DNA of 64,000 bases, taken from assembly GCF_000566685.1 (NCBI RefSeq), contig NZ_AZQN01000007.1, positions 62,001-126,000 on the forward strand. The letters are read 5' to 3'. The position numbers and the translations under genes are program-made. Shown here piece after piece: positions 18,187-26,715 of this stretch; the first letter of the stretch is position 1, and each line of letters begins with the position of its first letter. Source of the stretch: Dyadobacter tibetensis Y620-1 (GTDB lineage: Bacteria; Bacteroidota; Bacteroidia; Cytophagales; Spirosomataceae). The notes beneath the pieces were generated by a model, which saw only the letters and a program-made list of their open reading frames with translations, was not told the origin of the DNA and did not search any database.

Positions 18187-19671
18187 TTAAATAGCATATT
18201 TTAATAAATCATCTTCACGGGCTTCCCCTGCCGAAAACTCAGCGGTAATACGCCCCTCGGCCATTACCAGAATCCGATCGGACAGCGCTAATATTTCTGG
18301 TATTTCTGAGGAAACTAGAATAATGCTTTTCCCCGAGTTAGCCAGCCGTTGTATTAATTCGTAAATCTCACTTTTTGCATTGATATCAATTCCTCTGGTA
18401 GGCTCATCAAGTATTAGTATCTGCGGTTTCGTGGCCAACCATTTGGCCAAAACAACCTTCTGCTGATTCCCACCGCTTAAGTTATTACAAAACTGATCTT
18501 CGGACGGCGTTTTTATAGCCAGCTGCCTGATATAATCCTGAGCAAATTGTCTCTCCTGATCAGTATTCAATAACTCAGTGACTTTAAGAGTAGTTAAACT
18601 GATATTTGAGCTAATATCCATACCCAGAACCAAACCCTCCATCTTACGATCTTCTGTGGCAAATGCTAGTCCCTGGCTGATGGCATCTTTTGGGGAGTTG
18701 AATTGGCATGGTTTACCGTCAATCGCGAGCATGCCCGACATCCGATCGGGAACCATTCCAAAAAGACATTCCATTAATTCCGTACGACCGGCGCCCATCA
18801 GGCCAAAAAAGCCTAGAATCTCCCCTCTTTTAAGTTCGAAGGATATGTCGTGAAGTACATTCTTAGCCTTTACCAGGGGGTGTTGCAAATGTAGGTTCGC
18901 AACTTTAAGGATCGTAGAACTTTCCTTACATTTCTGACCCTTAGGCCTGATTACCACTTCCCGTCCTACCATTTTACGGATTAGATGAGCCTCCGACACT
19001 GCCTTCATTTCTCCAGCCTCCACGGTGATTCCATCACGTAAGACCGTATAATAGTCGGCAATACGAAATAGCTCTTCCATTTTATGAGAAATATAAACAA
19101 TAGTCTTGCCTTCGGTCTTCAACTCCTGAATGATACGGTGCAAATTGTCTATTTCCGAATCACTCAATGCCGAAGTAGGCTCGTCCATTAATATAACCCC
19201 CGCATTGGCCAGCAAAGCCTTGGCAATTTCGATAAGTTGCTGTTCACCGACCTTCAAATTTTTGACCAGGGTGGAGGGATCCTTCTCCAGTTGCACCCTC
19301 CGTAACAAAGATCGCGCTACCGATTCCATTTCTGAAGTTCTCAGCACTCCCAGTGAATGATGGAGCTCTCTTCCTAAAAATAAATTTTCCGTGATACTCA
19401 GAGAGGGAATGAGATTGAGCTCCTGATGAATGATAGCAATACCTGCATGTTGAGCATCCTTAATATGTTTGAATTGCATATTCTCCCCATGAAGTCTTAT
19501 TTGACCTTCAAAATCGCAATATACCCCTGTAAGAACCTTTAAAAGTGTTGACTTACCCGCACCATTCTCCCCCAGAATAGCGTTTACCTTGCCGGGATAA
19601 AATAAAAAATTGACCTTGTCAAGAACCTTCACACCCGGAAATGATTTGGAAATATTGATGGCCTCAAGCAT
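18187..19671 (-). CDS. Ribose-type ABC transporter ATP-binding protein (RbsA family)
   Basis: 494 aa with two ABC domains in tandem. The first has Walker A GENGAGKST (about residues 34-42), a signature-like VGEQQLIEIAKALL and Walker B VILMDEPTSAL. The second begins near LHDISFELKRGEILGFFGLMGAGRTEL, a degenerate Walker A typical of the C-terminal half of RbsA/XylG, with signature LSGGNQQKVVLAKWL and ILILDEPTRGID. It energises uptake by the RbsC-type permease. Confidence 0.93.
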   Translation of the reverse strand: MLEAINISKSFPGVKVLDKVNFLFYPGKVNAILGENGAGKSTLLKVLTGVYCDFEGQIRLHGENMQFKHIKDAQHAGIAIIHQELNLIPSLSITENLFLGRELHHSLGVLRTSEMESVARSLLRRVQLEKDPSTLVKNLKVGEQQLIEIAKALLANAGVILMDEPTSALSDSEIDNLHRIIQELKTEGKTIVYISHKMEELFRIADYYTVLRDGITVEAGEMKAVSEAHLIRKMVGREVVIRPKGQKCKESSTILKVANLHLQHPLVKAKNVLHDISFELKRGEILGFFGLMGAGRTELMECLFGMVPDRMSGMLAIDGKPCQFNSPKDAISQGLAFATEDRKMEGLVLGMDISSNISLTTLKVTELLNTDQERQFAQDYIRQLAIKTPSEDQFCNNLSGGNQQKVVLAKWLATKPQILILDEPTRGIDINAKSEIYELIQRLANSGKSIILVSSEIPEILALSDRILVMAEGRITAEFSAGEAREDDLLKYAI

Positions 19672-19697
19672 AAGTATGTCAATAATTTGTTGATAGA

Positions 19698-20315
19698 TTA
19701 TCTGGCACCTGCGGCCACTATTTCAATTGGATAAATGCTAAATTCGGGCTTGCTCCTTTTGCTCAATTTTATTGCCCCCTTGTAGGTAATGACATCTCCA
19801 ACTTTCAAAGCTCCTAACTGAGCGGGAAGGATTTGTTCCCTGATCAAAGTATTTAGGGCTTCTGTGAGCTCATTAAATTCCTTATTATTTTTAAAATCAG
19901 ATAAGGATACTTTTTTTGAAGCATCACGAATAGCGTTGCCAAATAAAAACTTGGTCTCTAACTGTACCATTTGGCCTTCTGTGGACAGGACCGTTAAGCC
20001 CTCATTATTTTTTTGAATCACTTTGCCTGAATCCTTGACCATAAAGTAGGCCGATTGGCCAATACCCAATCGGTTCCCATGCCGGGCGAAGGCAGAATCA
20101 ACGTTTTGATCGTATTTATTTAGTAGTTGACCCAGGCCAATAATTGAATCTTCTGGCAATATACCTTTATGAAATAAGGAATCGGCATAGGCGGTGAAGT
20201 CAAACTGATGGGATTGCTGGCTATGCATTTCACTTAATTTTTGGATATAAATGGCATTATAAACCAAAATCATGATGACTACTACCCCAGCTAATTTGTA
20301 ATATATTTTATTCAT
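19698..20315 (-). CDS. DUF2291 family protein of the sugar ABC operon
   Basis: 205 aa. An N-terminal membrane segment (KLAGVVVIMILVYNAIYI, residues 7-24) anchors a periplasmic domain; no lipobox cysteine is visible, unlike many members annotated as lipoproteins. The C-terminal part (LPAQLGALKVGDVITYKGAIKLS) matches the DUF2291 pattern. The family commonly sits between the binding protein and ATPase genes of ribose-type importers, exactly as here, but its biochemical role is not known. It follows the binding-protein gene by one base and precedes the ATPase by 26. Confidence 0.8.
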   Translation of the reverse strand: MNKIYYKLAGVVVIMILVYNAIYIQKLSEMHSQQSHQFDFTAYADSLFHKGILPEDSIIGLGQLLNKYDQNVDSAFARHGNRLGIGQSAYFMVKDSGKVIQKNNEGLTVLSTEGQMVQLETKFLFGNAIRDASKKVSLSDFKNNKEFNELTEALNTLIREQILPAQLGALKVGDVITYKGAIKLSKRSKPEFSIYPIEIVAAGAR

Positions 20316-20316
20316 A

Positions 20317-21234
20317 CTAATATTCTTTAGCGTTTGCTGCGGTGATAAGCTCCACTTCTACCGGCACCCGCTGTGGAAACTCGCGTCGCCCTCGTAAATA
20401 ATCCGCAGCAAATTGAGCAGCGGTTTGTGCCATGACCTTAGGAAATTGCATTCCCGTGGCTACTATTTTGCCTTCCTTTATCTTGTCGACTACCTCATCG
20501 GCTCCGTCAAAACCAAAGACTTTTACCTTGTCTGCTTTTCCAACTCCCTGGAGCGCTTGGTATGCACCTAAGGCCATTGCATCGTTACCGCAGAATACTG
20601 CTGCAATATCGGGATGTGCCTGCAAAACGGTCTCTAGTACTTCCATGGCCTTATTGCGATCGAAATCACCACTTTGTTGTGATACCATTTGTAGGCCAGG
20701 AAATTTATCGACCACCGAATGAAAGCCCCCAGATCGCGCCCAAGTATTATTATCTCCTACCAAGCCTATAATCTCGGCATATTTCCCTTTTTCATTCAGG
20801 GCTTTTACAAATTCAACTCCTAACTCTACACAGCCCGAATAATTGTCAGATAAAATTTGACTCGTTGCGGCGTCATCCGAATTCACCTCCCGGTCCATAC
20901 AGAAAACAGGAATCCCTGCTGATTTCGCCTTGAGGATATTGGAAATGGATCCATCGGCATCCGTAGGATTAAATAATATCACATCGTAGCCCGATGCAAT
21001 CAGATTTTCAAAATTATCGGATTCCAGGGCAGAGTTATTTTGAGAGTCAAATATCTTGGCCTCGTAGCCCAGCTGTTCTACACTGGCTGCTGCGGATTCC
21101 GCCATCACAACGAACCAGGGATTATTAAGGGTAGAAATAACCACAGCCACTTTTTGCTTTTCACTCTTCGTACCGCAGGAAATCAGCAGACACAAGGCCA
21201 GGGCGGCACAGAGAACGACGCTATATTTTTTCAT
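20317..21234 (-). CDS. Ribose-type sugar-binding lipoprotein (RbsB family)
   Basis: 305 aa from the ATG at 21234, chosen because it begins directly at the lipoprotein signal (LCLLISCG lipobox, Cys about 20) and avoids overlap with the transketolase gene; the longer frame starts at 21261. The periplasmic-binding-protein fold is clear: [71 protein letters not shown] and [18 protein letters not shown]. It presents a monosaccharide, probably a pentose, to the importer encoded by the next genes. Confidence 0.92.
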   Translation of the reverse strand: MKKYSVVLCAALALCLLISCGTKSEKQKVAVVISTLNNPWFVVMAESAAASVEQLGYEAKIFDSQNNSALESDNFENLIASGYDVILFNPTDADGSISNILKAKSAGIPVFCMDREVNSDDAATSQILSDNYSGCVELGVEFVKALNEKGKYAEIIGLVGDNNTWARSGGFHSVVDKFPGLQMVSQQSGDFDRNKAMEVLETVLQAHPDIAAVFCGNDAMALGAYQALQGVGKADKVKVFGFDGADEVVDKIKEGKIVATGMQFPKVMAQTAAQFAADYLRGRREFPQRVPVEVELITAANAKEY

Positions 21235-21235
21235 A

Positions 21236-22225
21236 TTATTTAAGGATTTCCAAGACTTCATGGGTCAAACCCTCGGCTGAAAGGCCATAATGACTAAATA
21301 TTTCGGCCTGAGAACCTGAGACGGTATGATCATCGGGCAAGCCCATGATTTTAAACTTATTGTGACATCCCGACTGTAGTAATACAGAAGCAACTGCCTC
21401 GCCTAAACCGCCATGAACAGAGTGCTCCTCGACAGTGATGATGGGTTGTCCGGAGGAAGCTGATTCTAAGATCAGTCTAGTATCCAAAGGCTTAATGGTA
21501 TGAATACTAATCACTTTACAAGATATATGATGCCGATCCTGGAGTAATTCCGCTGCCTCCATACAGGGTAAAACCCCTTCTCCACTAGCCATAAAAGTTA
21601 ACTGTGTTCCATGACGAAGTATACGGCCTTTCCCTAACTGAAAATCATCGGTTTGCTCGCCCATACCCTGGCTATCTTCACCTGCCCCCCCTTCTACCTG
21701 CGATGGACGCCTAAAAAGTGTTTCGGGCATGGCCTTCTTTCCAAATCTTATATAAATGGGAGTCGTCATTTCTGCAGCGAGCCGGATCGCATGAGCTGTT
21801 TCATAATGGTCGGCCGGGGCAACAATGGTAATATTGTGAATAGCTCGAAGCACTGCATAGTCATGAAGGGAATGATGCGTGGTTCCCAGGGCCCCGTAAC
21901 TGACACCGGCAGATATTCCCACCAGCTTCACTGCATTATCAGAATAGCAGACATCATTTTTAATTTGTTCTAAGCTCCTTGCTGTAAGAAAGCAGGCTGG
22001 AGAAACCGCAAAGGTCTTCTTGCCCATGCTGGCCAGACCACTGGCCACTCCCACCAAATTTTGTTCTGCAATACCTATTTCCACGATCTGATCCGGAAAT
22101 CTTTGACCAAATGGCACCAGTTTACCGGAACCTCTTGAATCACTGGTCACCACCGTAATCTGTCGATCGGTTTCCGCCAGGTTCTGCAACGTTTCTGAAA
22201 AAATTTCTAAATTAGACTTGCTCAT
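21236..22225 (-). CDS. Transketolase, C-terminal subunit (split enzyme)
   Basis: 329 aa covering the pyrimidine-binding and C-terminal transketolase domains. Markers: [40 protein letters not shown] (thiamine-pyrophosphate glutamate in EIGIAEQN, about residue 53), [23 protein letters not shown], and the C-terminal [16 protein letters not shown]. Together with the 22298 gene it makes one transketolase, 72 nt apart. Split transketolases occur as dedicated catabolic enzymes, for example apulose-4-phosphate transketolase in D-apiose use; the substrate here is not proven. Confidence 0.9.
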   Translation of the reverse strand: MSKSNLEIFSETLQNLAETDRQITVVTSDSRGSGKLVPFGQRFPDQIVEIGIAEQNLVGVASGLASMGKKTFAVSPACFLTARSLEQIKNDVCYSDNAVKLVGISAGVSYGALGTTHHSLHDYAVLRAIHNITIVAPADHYETAHAIRLAAEMTTPIYIRFGKKAMPETLFRRPSQVEGGAGEDSQGMGEQTDDFQLGKGRILRHGTQLTFMASGEGVLPCMEAAELLQDRHHISCKVISIHTIKPLDTRLILESASSGQPIITVEEHSVHGGLGEAVASVLLQSGCHNKFKIMGLPDDHTVSGSQAEIFSHYGLSAEGLTHEVLEILK

Positions 22226-22297
22226 AATGAGATATTTAAGCCTTAATGGCCTGCTTGCCCTGAAGCTTGGATTTATAAGTGAAATACGGTACGGAAT

Positions 22298-23119
22298 TTA
22301 AGCCAACTCCGTCATGGCTAGTTCATACTGCTCTTCGGTTGGCACGCCATGGTGCCACTTCAATACGTTTTCCATATAACTTACCCCTTTCCCTTTAATG
22401 GTATGCGCTATCACAAACGAAGGTTTCCCCTCTTCAAATGGCATGGCTTTAAAAGTTGCGGAAAGCTCTTCCAGGTTATGTCCATCCACATGTCTTACGG
22501 CCCAACCAAAAGCTTCCAGTTTCTTATCAATAGGTTCCAGTCCCATCACCTCAGAATTGCTGCTGGTAATCTGTAATTTATTGTAATCCAGCACCGCACA
22601 AAGATTATCCAGATGGTAATGGGCAGCAAACATCAACGCCTCCCAATTGGACCCTTCGGCTAGCTCTCCATCGCCCAAGATCGTGTAAACCTTCACGTCG
22701 GAATGGTCTTTCTTGGCGGCTAGTGCCATTCCGGCACAAATTGATAAACCATGACCCAGCCCTCCCGTATTTTGTTCAATACCATTCACATATTTTGTCG
22801 GGTGACCAATATACGCAGATTCATATTGACAGAGCGTACGCAGATCTTCCTCGGGGAAAAAGCCTAAATCAGCTAATACAACATACAGGGCCTCTACACA
22901 ATGTCCTTTGGATTGCACATATCGATCCCTTGTGGGCGAAGTGAAATTTTCGGGAGAAACCTGCATAATCTCATTGTAAAGCACATTCAATATGTCGACT
23001 ATGGACAAACTTCCACCCGTATGACCCGCCTTGGCATGATAGATATACTTGATAATATTACGTCTGTACAGCAGCGACTTCTCCCTTAGAGAGGTCGCAA
23101 TTAAAGTGTCTTCTTTCAT
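22298..23119 (-). CDS. Transketolase, N-terminal subunit (split enzyme)
   Basis: 273 aa covering the thiamine-pyrophosphate-binding domain: RRNIIKYIYHAKAGHTGGSLSIVDILNVLY, DRYVQSKGHCVEALY, TGGLGHGLSICAGMALAAK, and the GDGELAEGSNWEALMFAAHYHLDNLCAVLDYN motif (about 149-180) that binds the cofactor with Mg2+. GKGVSYMENVLKWHHGVPTEEQ closes the domain. It needs the C-terminal subunit encoded by the next gene. In the operon it directly follows the isomerase gene by 12 nt. Confidence 0.92.
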   Translation of the reverse strand: MKEDTLIATSLREKSLLYRRNIIKYIYHAKAGHTGGSLSIVDILNVLYNEIMQVSPENFTSPTRDRYVQSKGHCVEALYVVLADLGFFPEEDLRTLCQYESAYIGHPTKYVNGIEQNTGGLGHGLSICAGMALAAKKDHSDVKVYTILGDGELAEGSNWEALMFAAHYHLDNLCAVLDYNKLQITSSNSEVMGLEPIDKKLEAFGWAVRHVDGHNLEELSATFKAMPFEEGKPSFVIAHTIKGKGVSYMENVLKWHHGVPTEEQYELAMTELA

Positions 23120-23131
23120 TTTCGTTAGATA

Positions 23132-24529
23132 TTAATGATGTGCATATACGTCCCAGCCCATATAGTTCTGAAGGGCCTCTTCCAGAATGGAGGCAGTTTT
23201 GGAGGCATTCATCACTACATGATGCTCGAAACCATTTTTACAAATATGTTTCATAAGTCCCTGCAGATCGTTAATCTGGGCGACGGCCCTATTACCAAAG
23301 GTACTTAATGGATCGTTGGTCAATTCGCCTTCTCCTATATAGGCCTTAATAATTCCTTTAGGATCATCGGTACTAATCCGGCCATAGGTAAGAGGCATAG
23401 CAGGGGTTCGACCGTCTAACGCTCCATAGGTATTTTCTATTCCTACGGTAGTACCTAGTATGGGGGCATTGCTTATTTCTGCATCGGGGATAAAGGATTT
23501 GGCCCAGTTCCCGCAATGAAATAGCACGCATTTTTCTGGGTCGTCGGCATAATTATTATTCCAGTCAACTAGCGCACTAGGCGAGCCCGAGGCCAACTGC
23601 ATCGCATACATACTCAAGGTACCTGTTACGTCGACTTCACAGGCACTGGGCAGCATATTTTCCGACATTATACTCATGCTGGTACATACATTACAACCGT
23701 AATTTTGCTGTAAAGAGGTCCAGCACTGGATGGCGGTAGCATCCAAGGCATATTCTTCCATAACCTCCTTGAGTACCACATCTAGTTTTGCTATCTGAAT
23801 CATTGCCTCATTGGGTGTCTTACCCTTAGGGACGTAGGCATTGATTGCCTGAAGATGTTGCTTTACCTTTTCATCGGCTCCGTGCATTTTATTGGCCCTA
23901 CCCAATATCTCTGATAGGTCGAAGGTGGTGACGGTAATCCCATTTCTTTGTAAAATTTTCTCGGAATATCTTACCGTGTTAAAGGCTCCAGGACGGGCTC
24001 CTATGGCACCAATACGTACCGTGCGCATTCCCTTTACGACCCTGCAAACCGATACAAAGTCTAATAAGTCCTTTTGAAAACCAAGAGAGGAAGGTAAGCT
24101 CACATGCTGGCTCGTCAGAGAATACTTGATTCCATACTGGTAAAGATTATTGCATACCGATATCTTTCCACACCAGGAATCCCGGCGGTTCGCCACGTTT
24201 AATTTGCTTAAATCGTCAGGATAAGCCTGAATTAAAACAGGGACATTCAGCCCGGCTAGTTTTAACGTATCGGCCACCCCCTTTTCATCCCCAAAATTGG
24301 GCAATAGCACTAATACACCAGCGATATCCTCGCGGTGTTTCTTAAAGAGTTGGGCACATTTATGTGCTTCATGGTATGTCTCTACCCCACCCAGCTTCGT
24401 TTCGGTGTTCTCCAGTACGACGGGAGTCAGATTCAATTTCTGGAATACATCCAAAATTTCGGTCCGAGCCTTTTCTACCAAACTATCAGGGAAAAAATCT
24501 CTGTTGCCAATTATAATACCAAGCGTCAT
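23132..24529 (-). CDS. L-fucose/L-arabinose isomerase family protein
   Basis: 465 aa. It has the N-terminal Rossmann-like region GIIIGNRDFFPDSLVEKARTE, a central RIGAIGARPGAFNTVRYSEKIL, and the C-terminal region with CEVDVTGTLSMYAMQLASGSPSALVDWNN (about 315-343), where the acidic residue and later histidines of VLFHCGNWAK are expected to bind the metal. The family interconverts aldoses and ketoses. Its place at the head of a transketolase/kinase/importer operon suggests it isomerises the imported pentose; D-apiose, D-arabinose and related sugars are candidates. Confidence 0.85.
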   Translation of the reverse strand: MTLGIIIGNRDFFPDSLVEKARTEILDVFQKLNLTPVVLENTETKLGGVETYHEAHKCAQLFKKHREDIAGVLVLLPNFGDEKGVADTLKLAGLNVPVLIQAYPDDLSKLNVANRRDSWCGKISVCNNLYQYGIKYSLTSQHVSLPSSLGFQKDLLDFVSVCRVVKGMRTVRIGAIGARPGAFNTVRYSEKILQRNGITVTTFDLSEILGRANKMHGADEKVKQHLQAINAYVPKGKTPNEAMIQIAKLDVVLKEVMEEYALDATAIQCWTSLQQNYGCNVCTSMSIMSENMLPSACEVDVTGTLSMYAMQLASGSPSALVDWNNNYADDPEKCVLFHCGNWAKSFIPDAEISNAPILGTTVGIENTYGALDGRTPAMPLTYGRISTDDPKGIIKAYIGEGELTNDPLSTFGNRAVAQINDLQGLMKHICKNGFEHHVVMNASKTASILEEALQNYMGWDVYAHH

Positions 24530-24545
24530 GTAAGGTCTTTTAATA

Positions 24546-24603
24546 TTGAAAAATACTATTCATTTAAACGTATCCACCTCACGCCTCGAATAGTACTTTT
24601 CAA
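24546..24603. promoter_or_regulatory. Long inverted repeat between the DeoR and isomerase genes
   Basis: Arms 24546-24561 (TTGAAAAATACTATTC) and 24588-24603 match in 15 of 16 positions around a 26-nt spacer. It fills most of the 93-nt gap before the isomerase start. It may be a regulator binding site or a hairpin that sets regulator and enzyme levels apart. Confidence 0.5.
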
Positions 24604-24622
24604 TACAATTACTACTGAGACG

Positions 24623-25396
24623 CTAGGCTATAATTACTTCAATTTCATTCTGTCTGAAAACTTCTCTGTGTTTCTCATCTAATTCCGGGTCGGTAATAAT
24701 ATAATCTATTAGCCCTAGTGCCCCCAAGCTAGCCAGAGCACTTTTGCCCATTTTGGTACTGTCTGCTACCAGGTATACGACCTCTGCGGACGTGATCATA
24801 GCCTTTTTTACAACCAGATCGCTAATGCTAGGGTATGTCAGACCGGCCTTCAAAGAAATTCCTGCTGTGGCCAGGAATAATTTCTGAACATTCAGGCCAC
24901 TAAAAAAGTCTGCTGCCTTCTGGCCGGTCAGAGATAAAGTCGGGGGCTTAAATTCACCACCCGTCATAATCACCTCGATTCCCGGCTCCGCACCCAGCAT
25001 CATAGCAATATTCAAAGCATTGGTAATTATGGTTAAACTCTTGTAATCCGCCGTTTTGATCTTTTTAGCTATCTCTGTTGTGGTCGTGCCAGAATCCAGA
25101 ATGATGGTGTCTCCATCTTCAATGTACTCCAGACATTTTTCCGCCACCTGGGCCTTTTTATCCATATTGTCCTGGTTGACCAAAGAAAAACTCTTTACCT
25201 GATCCTCCACATTTTTCAAATAGGCCCCACCATGCTCCTTCACAATCAAGTCTTCCGCCTCCAACTTTTCAAGATCCTGCCTGATGGTCACTTCTGTAAC
25301 CTTAAACAATCGCGCGAGATCTCCCACTTTTGCCGATCCATCTTCTTTCAAAAGATCCAGGATCTTCTCCCGCCTTTGATTTGGTAGTAATGCCAT
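24623..25396 (-). CDS. DeoR/GlpR family transcriptional regulator of the sugar operon
   Basis: 257 aa. An N-terminal winged helix (RREKILDLLKEDGSAKVGDLARLFKVTEVTIRQDLEKLE, about residues 8-46, with KEHGGAYL) is followed by the sugar-phosphate-sensing DeoRC domain: DTIILDSGTTTTEIAKKI, LTIITNALNIAMML, VIMTGGEFKPPTLSLTGQKAADFF and the final DYIITDPELDE. It is the first gene of the minus-strand operon and likely represses it, released by a phosphorylated intermediate. It is a homologue of the regulator at 54470. Confidence 0.93.
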   Translation of the reverse strand: MALLPNQRREKILDLLKEDGSAKVGDLARLFKVTEVTIRQDLEKLEAEDLIVKEHGGAYLKNVEDQVKSFSLVNQDNMDKKAQVAEKCLEYIEDGDTIILDSGTTTTEIAKKIKTADYKSLTIITNALNIAMMLGAEPGIEVIMTGGEFKPPTLSLTGQKAADFFSGLNVQKLFLATAGISLKAGLTYPSISDLVVKKAMITSAEVVYLVADSTKMGKSALASLGALGLIDYIITDPELDEKHREVFRQNEIEVIIA

Positions 25397-26013
25397 AATT
25401 ACAAAACAAAAATAATCGAAAATATAATAAAATAAAAGAAACTAAACGTAAATTTTTATCCTGCTGCCAAAATTCCTGATGCTTCAATTCTTCAGTAAGA
25501 AAACGCCTCAACGTGGAAGTTATATCTTTTTTATCAATTCTGTCCAGTATTAAGTTAAAATTGATGCTATAAACGAAGAAAATCTCCTTAAGAATCTTAT
25601 AATTCGTATGACTCTAATTTTTCAACTAATAAGACAAAGAAAGATAATGCAAACAAGAAATAGGTTTATCAAGGACCGTACGTATTGGTTTTCTGCCCAA
25701 TCTTTTTATTACCAGAACTTGACTATGATCTTTTTTCACGAAGCGTATAAGAGCGTAAGGGTCTGATAAATCTCATTAATAATTAGATTGGAGACTTTGA
25801 TACGATTTCTATTTTTATCATTTATATTTCGAATTACAAAAGGGAAGTTTAAACTATTTCAAACGAGGAATAATTCAACTACATTTCTATTAAGGCTGAA
25901 TAGGAAATAGGCCATTTCCTATAAAATTGTATGGATAATGAACCAAACCAACCCTAGAAGTGCTTGTATCAGTTAATAAAGTTACATCATAGAAGGCCCA
26001 GTCAGATTGGAAA
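25397..26013. other. AT-rich intergenic region of about 617 bp
   Basis: Divergent gap between the DeoR gene and the response regulator. No coding region is convincing. A CAAAAATA sequence at 25407-25414 reads TATTTTTG on the minus strand but lies too close to the DeoR start to be a certain promoter. An inverted repeat is present near the right end. Confidence 0.55.
25901..25921. promoter_or_regulatory. Inverted repeat upstream of the response regulator
   Basis: TAGGAAAT (25901-25908), five spacer bases, ATTTCCTA (25914-25921): perfect 8-bp arms, 92 bp before the start at 26014. Candidate operator. Confidence 0.4.
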
Positions 26014-26715
26014 ATGAAAATACTATTAGTAGAAGATGAGCCCAATGTTATTTCAGTGATTCAACGTAGTCTTACCCTGGCAGGGCATGAGATCACCGTA
26101 GCTATGGACGGCAGGTCGGGACTAGAAATGTCTAATAATCATCGATTCGACTTGATAATATTAGATCTGATGCTTCCAGTTATCAACGGAATGGAAGTGT
26201 GCCGAACGATTCGGCAAAAACACAACCGTGTTCCTATAATCATGCTTACTGCCTTAGGAAGCACGGAAAACATAGTGTCCGGATTGGATGCTGGTGCCGA
26301 TGATTACCTAACAAAGCCTTTTAAGCTAGCTGAGCTGGAAGCGCGGATTCGGACTCTGACCCGTAGGGGACAAGAGATGGAGCCTCAGCAAAAAAGTAAC
26401 GATCTATTGACTATTGACGACCTCACCCTGGACCGAACGGCAAAATTGGTTCACCGCAACTTGAAGCCCATCGAACTCACTGCTACAGAATTCAGGTTAT
26501 TGGAGTTTCTCCTGATGCATCAAAATAGAGTCCTCAATCGCGTGGAGATCTTAGAAAGTGTCTGGGATATAAACTTTAATCTTGGTACCAATGTAGTAGA
26601 CGTCTACATTAATTATTTACGTAAAAAGATCGATAAGAATTATGGTAGAAGGCTCATTCATACGGTTTTTGGCATGGGGTATGTAATGCGATTTGACTAT
26701 GAAAATTCAAAATAG
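26014..26715 (+). CDS. Two-component response regulator, OmpR/PhoB family
   Basis: 233 aa. Receiver domain MKILLVEDEPNVISVIQRSL with the phosphorylated Asp in LIILDLMLPVINGMEVC (about residue 51), Thr in IIMLTALGS and Lys in DDYLTKPFKLAELEARIR. The C-terminal winged helix has LTATEFRLLEFLLMHQNRVLNRVEILESVWD and NVVDVYINYLRKKID, ending in HTVFGMGYVMR. Its stop overlaps the sensor-kinase start, so the pair is co-translated. Confidence 0.95.
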   Translation: MKILLVEDEPNVISVIQRSLTLAGHEITVAMDGRSGLEMSNNHRFDLIILDLMLPVINGMEVCRTIRQKHNRVPIIMLTALGSTENIVSGLDAGADDYLTKPFKLAELEARIRTLTRRGQEMEPQQKSNDLLTIDDLTLDRTAKLVHRNLKPIELTATEFRLLEFLLMHQNRVLNRVEILESVWDINFNLGTNVVDVYINYLRKKIDKNYGRRLIHTVFGMGYVMRFDYENSK

